34,970 bases of DNA from Phascolarctobacterium succinatutens CAG:287 (GTDB lineage: Bacteria; Bacillota; Negativicutes; Acidaminococcales; Acidaminococcaceae), in NCBI RefSeq assembly GCF_000434895.1, contig NZ_FR892822.1, positions 1 through 34,970 of the forward strand, read 5' to 3'. The number at the start of each line of letters is the position of its first letter. The first letter of the stretch is position 1. The translations under genes were made by a program, and so were the position numbers. Under the pieces are notes generated by a model, which made no database searches, had not been told where the DNA came from, and saw only the letters and a program-made list of their open reading frames with translations. This document shows positions 32,368-34,970 of the stretch, one piece after another.

Positions 32368-33096
32368 GTGACAGAACTTAAGAAATTCAAACGTGTAGTT
32401 TTAAAGCTTAGTGGTGAAGCCCTGGCCGGTGAAAAAGGCTTTGGCATTGATCCGACAGTAGTATATGCCTTGGCCAAGCAAATCAAGGCTGTGGTTGAGA
32501 CAGGGGTAGAGGTTGCTATCGTTAATGGCGGCGGTAACTTCTGGCGCGGACTCAGCGGCAGCAACAAGGGCATGGACCGTGCTACTGCTGACTACATGGG
32601 AATGCTGGCAACCGTTATCAACTCTTTGGCGTTGCAGGATGCTTTGGAAAACTTAGAGGTTCCGACCCGTGTGCAGACCGCTATTGAAATGCGTCAGATT
32701 GCAGAACCCTACATTCGTCGCCGTGCTATCCGCCATATGGAAAAAGCAAGAGTCGTTATTTTTGCCGCAGGTACCGGTAACCCCTATTTCTCCACCGATA
32801 CCACCGCTGCTCTGCGTGCTGCGGAAATCGAAGCAGACGCTATCCTGATGGCTAAAAAAGGCGTAGATGGTGTTTATGACAGCGATCCGGCAGTTAATCC
32901 GGATGCGAAGAAATTTGATGAGCTGCCTTACATCGAGGTTATCAAACGTCATCTCAGCGTAATGGATTCCACTGCAATCAGCCTGTGCATGGATAACAAC
33001 ATTCCTATTGTAGTATTTAATATTGATGAACCGGGTAACATTCTGCGTGCTGCTGCAGGCGAAAAAATTGGTACCCTGGTAGGAGGTAAGGAATAA
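32368..33096 (+). CDS. pyrH: UMP kinase
   Basis: PyrH phosphorylates UMP to UDP, feeding pyrimidine nucleotide pools. The 242-residue amino-acid-kinase-family protein has 'RVVLKLSGEAL' at the N-terminus, 'IVNGGGNFWRG', 'DYMGMLATVINSLALQDAL', 'FAAGTGNPYFSTDTTAALRA' and 'KKGVDGVYDSDP', all characteristic of bacterial PyrH. The start is GTG 32368 with GGGAGG at 32354-32359, eight bases upstream. The usual upstream partners rpsB and tsf are not adjacent; instead the divergent ECF gene lies there and pyrH has its own promoter. Its stop overlaps the frr start (TAATG). Confidence 0.97.
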   Translation: MTELKKFKRVVLKLSGEALAGEKGFGIDPTVVYALAKQIKAVVETGVEVAIVNGGGNFWRGLSGSNKGMDRATADYMGMLATVINSLALQDALENLEVPTRVQTAIEMRQIAEPYIRRRAIRHMEKARVVIFAAGTGNPYFSTDTTAALRAAEIEADAILMAKKGVDGVYDSDPAVNPDAKKFDELPYIEVIKRHLSVMDSTAISLCMDNNIPIVVFNIDEPGNILRAAAGEKIGTLVGGKE

Positions 33097-33659
33097 TGGC
33101 AACAGTTAATGAAATTATCAGCGGTATCGAGAGCAAGATGGAAAAATCCGTTGCTGCTCTGCGTGTAGATCTGGCAAGCCTGCGTGCTGGCCGTGCAACT
33201 CCCTCTCTGCTGGAGAAGGTTATGGTTGATTACTATGGTTCCCCGACACCTGTCACTCAGGTTGCAAGCGTAACCGTACCGGAACCGCGCATGATTGTTA
33301 TTCAACCTTGGGAGAAAAACATTCTGAAGGATATCGAAAAAGCAATTATGAAATCCGACCTCGGTCTGAACCCGAACAGCGACGGTATCTGCATTCGTCT
33401 GAACCTGCCGCAGCTGACCGAAGAACGTCGTAAGGAGCTGGTGAAGGTTGTACATAAAAAAGCTGAGGAATACCGTGTTGTAGTCCGCAACCTGCGCCGT
33501 GATGCCAACGATGCTATCAAAAAGACCGAAAAGGCTAAGGAAATCACTGAGGACGAGGCTAAGAAGGGTACTGAAAAGGTACAGAAGCTGACAGATAAGG
33601 TTATGAAGGAAATCGACGCTGCAGCCGCTAACAAAGAAAAAGAAGTAATGGAAGTATAA
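33096..33659 (+). CDS. frr: Ribosome recycling factor
   Basis: RRF works with EF-G to split the ribosome after termination. The 187-residue protein has the typical start 'MEKSVAALRVDLASLRAGRA', 'LLEKVMVDYYGSPTPVTQVA', 'PWEKNILKDIEKAI', 'GICIRLNLPQLTEERRKELV' and a highly charged C-terminal helix. The ATG overlaps the pyrH stop, and its own stop overlaps the following small gene's start, so three genes are translationally coupled. pyrH-frr adjacency is nearly universal. Confidence 0.98.
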   Translation: MATVNEIISGIESKMEKSVAALRVDLASLRAGRATPSLLEKVMVDYYGSPTPVTQVASVTVPEPRMIVIQPWEKNILKDIEKAIMKSDLGLNPNSDGICIRLNLPQLTEERRKELVKVVHKKAEEYRVVVRNLRRDANDAIKKTEKAKEITEDEAKKGTEKVQKLTDKVMKEIDAAAANKEKEVMEV

Positions 33660-33862
33660 TGGAAATTCCACAGGTTTTGGCACTGCCTCTCAAGGAGGCT
33701 GCCCGTCGCCTGGAGGCCGCAGGCTGCAGCTATGAGGTGCAGCCTCTGCTGCCGCCGCGTGCAAGCGAGGCAGACTTTGAAGGACGTGAGGTGCGCAGAT
33801 ATGTAGTAAGACAACAGCAGTTGTCTGCTAATAGATTAGCTCTTACCATTGTGTATAGATAA
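33659..33862 (+). CDS. Tiny PASTA-like single-domain protein
   Basis: A 67-residue protein whose ATG shares its A with the frr stop codon, so it is probably made by reinitiation. The sequence fits one PASTA-like repeat: 'IPQVLALPLKEAARRLEAAG' at the start, matching the P-x-V-x-G/A-x-x-x-x-x-A-x-x-x-L-x-x-x-G pattern, and 'VRRYVVRQQ' then 'LALTIVYR' as the last strand. PASTA domains normally sit in tandem on extracellular parts of penicillin-binding proteins or Ser/Thr kinases. Here there is no signal or membrane segment, so a cytoplasmic role is implied. Function unknown; the domain call is by eye. Confidence 0.7.
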   Translation: MEIPQVLALPLKEAARRLEAAGCSYEVQPLLPPRASEADFEGREVRRYVVRQQQLSANRLALTIVYR

Positions 33863-33879
33863 GGAAGGAGGTGCGACGA

Positions 33880-34044
33880 ATGGCTCTGAAAATTGATAAG
33901 GATTCTTGCGTAGGCTGCGGTACTTGTGCTGCTACCTGCCCCGTTGGCGCTATTACTGAAGTTGACGGTAAATACGAAATCGGTGAAGACTGCGTAGAAT
34001 GCGGCGCTTGCGCTGCTAGCTGCCCGGTTGGCGCTATTGAGTAA
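33880..34044 (+). CDS. 2[4Fe-4S] ferredoxin
   Basis: A 54-residue bacterial-type ferredoxin. Two cluster motifs C-x2-C-x2-C-x3-CP are exact: 'CVGCGTCAATCPVGAI' (10-25) and 'CVECGACAASCPVGAI' (38-53). Such proteins carry low-potential electrons in anaerobic metabolism, for example with pyruvate:ferredoxin oxidoreductase. AGGAGG at 33866-33871 gives a strong ribosome site, consistent with high expression. It follows the PASTA-like gene by 17 bases and is followed by a hairpin, so it can come from the pyrH transcript. No partner oxidoreductase is nearby. Confidence 0.96.
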   Translation: MALKIDKDSCVGCGTCAATCPVGAITEVDGKYEIGEDCVECGACAASCPVGAIE

Positions 34045-34070
34045 TTCAAGACTGCAATGCAAAATCAGGA

Positions 34071-34109
34071 AGGCGGCCTCCCGCAAGGGGGAGGCACGCC
34101 TCTTCTTTA
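34071..34109 (+). terminator. Probable terminator or attenuator after ferredoxin
   Basis: gcctccc (34076-34082) pairs with gggaggc (34089-34095), and an outer stem aggcg (34071-34075) pairs with cgcct (34097-34101) past one bulged A. The tail ttcttt (34103-34108) is short and interrupted, so termination may be partial, allowing some read-through into uppS. Confidence 0.6.
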
Positions 34110-34166
34110 ATCAGGGGAAAAGTAAAGAAAACTAAAAGCAAGTTACAAATTTTAGCGAAGGGCTTG

Positions 34167-34955
34167 ATGCTTGTGTTTAGAGGCTTGTTTCAAACAAAAA
34201 ATAAGACTAAGAATAATATCGTAATGCATACTGAGGATCTGGATATGCAGAATATTCCTCAGCATATTGCTATTATTATGGACGGCAACGGTCGCTGGGC
34301 TAAGGCTCAGGGCAAGGTGCGCACCTTTGGCCATCAGGCCGGAGCGGAAACACTGAAAACTATTGTCCGTGCAGCTGATAAGCTGGGAGTTAAGGTTATC
34401 AGTGCTTATGCATTTTCGACAGAAAACTGGAAGCGTCCGGTGACGGAAGTAAACTTCATCATGGAGCTTTTAAGCCGTTATCTGACCAATGAGATTGACG
34501 AATTTAACGAAAATAACGTACAGGTGCGTTTTATCGGCTCGCGTAAAGGTCTGCCTGAGATAGTGCAGCAGAAGATGGAGCACGCAATAGAGGCAACGAA
34601 AAACAACACCGGTATTATTTTGAATTTGGCTATAAACTACGGCGGACAGGCAGAAATTCTGCATGCTGTGCGTACTATTGCGGCGGAAGCTGCCAACGGT
34701 ACTCTGGCCGTAGAAGATATAGATAGTAATGTAATTGAAAACCATTTGTATACCAAGGGCCTGCCTGCGCCGGATCTGCTTATCCGTCCGGGCGGTGATT
34801 TGCGTATCAGCAACTTTTTGCTGTGGCAGATTGCTTATGCGGAAATCTGGACGACCAAGGTGTTCTGGCCGGAGTTTACACCGGATCATCTGGTGGAGGC
34901 GATTTTGGCTTATCAGGGGCGCGAGCGCCGTTTCGGCGGCTTAGTCAGCCGGTAA
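34167..34955 (+). CDS. uppS: Isoprenyl transferase (undecaprenyl diphosphate synthase)
   Basis: UppS extends farnesyl diphosphate with isopentenyl units in cis to form C55 undecaprenyl diphosphate, the lipid carrier for cell-wall synthesis. The protein has 'IAIIMDGNGRWAKAQGK' with metal-binding Asp39, 'YAFSTENWKRP', 'LNLAINYGGQAEI', 'LLIRPGGDLRISNFLLWQ' and 'QGRERRFGG'. The usual 'RTGGE' metal ligand Glu is Asp211 here, a conservative but uncommon change. ATG 34167 (262 residues) with AAGGG at 34159-34163 is chosen; ATG 34245 with GAGG eight bases before would give 236 residues, also plausible. The window ends 15 bases after the stop, before any cdsA-like gene can be seen. Confidence 0.95.
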   Translation: MLVFRGLFQTKNKTKNNIVMHTEDLDMQNIPQHIAIIMDGNGRWAKAQGKVRTFGHQAGAETLKTIVRAADKLGVKVISAYAFSTENWKRPVTEVNFIMELLSRYLTNEIDEFNENNVQVRFIGSRKGLPEIVQQKMEHAIEATKNNTGIILNLAINYGGQAEILHAVRTIAAEAANGTLAVEDIDSNVIENHLYTKGLPAPDLLIRPGGDLRISNFLLWQIAYAEIWTTKVFWPEFTPDHLVEAILAYQGRERRFGGLVSR

Positions 34956-34970
34956 GAAGCCGTATACGTC

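Noticed and set aside
1..34970. Prophage, insertion sequence, CRISPR array, defence island, tRNA or rRNA genes
   Set aside because: No integrase, transposase, cas, structural phage or toxin-antitoxin-like products, no regularly spaced repeats, and no tRNA- or rRNA-like sequences were seen.

Overview
The window is about 35 kb of chromosomal housekeeping DNA from a Firmicutes-type (Bacillota) bacterium. Gene content and order suggest the Negativicutes, possibly close to Phascolarctobacterium or Acidaminococcus; this is inferred from memory of gene neighbourhoods, not from a search. Supporting signs are Firmicute-type families (MutS2, RarA next to 6S RNA, a CcpN-type regulator next to a PPDK regulatory kinase, HemZ, a TGS-Udk nucleoside kinase), strong AGGAGG-type ribosome binding sites and intermediate G+C. 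All genes but one lie on the plus strand. I see no prophage, insertion sequence, CRISPR array, tRNA or rRNA.

Layout. 1-3.3 kb: the end of ruvB, queH, a 144-bp MITE-like repeat, a SpoIID-like secreted protein and queA. 3.4-7.7 kb: tgt, yajC, a 5-formyl-THF cyclo-ligase, secD and secF, closed by a terminator. QueH, QueA and Tgt supply the last three steps of queuosine tRNA modification; YajC-SecD-SecF assist protein export. 7.9-10.5 kb: three envelope genes (DUF218/ElyC-like protein, orphan BtuF-like lipoprotein, SH3-domain exported protein). 10.6-22.4 kb: a long collinear run of a LapA-like membrane protein, recJ, relA/spoT, dtd, a metallo-beta-lactamase-fold hydrolase, an AI-2E family permease, hemZ, hisS and aspS. 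22.5-24 kb: a 6S RNA gene and rarA. 24.1-25.7 kb: a CcpN-like regulator overlapping a PPDK regulatory kinase that has no ATG/GTG/TTG start. 25.7-31.5 kb: a 96-codon unknown gene, mutS2, an aminotransferase and a TGS-uridine-kinase-like protein. 31.5-32.2 kb: the only minus-strand gene, an orphan ECF transporter S component, behind a bidirectional terminator. 32.3-35 kb: pyrH, frr, a tiny PASTA-like gene, a 2[4Fe-4S] ferredoxin gene and uppS.

I did not find a clearly new multi-gene system. The points most worth a second look are the PPDK-regulator start (24,781-24,841: either a non-canonical AUU/AUC/AUA start or a frameshift at a G6 run joining it to the CcpN-like gene), the SpoIID-like protein whose catalytic Glu position is Lys, the tiny PASTA-like and ferredoxin genes between frr and uppS, the orphan transport components, the 6S RNA, and the MITE-like repeat at 726-869.
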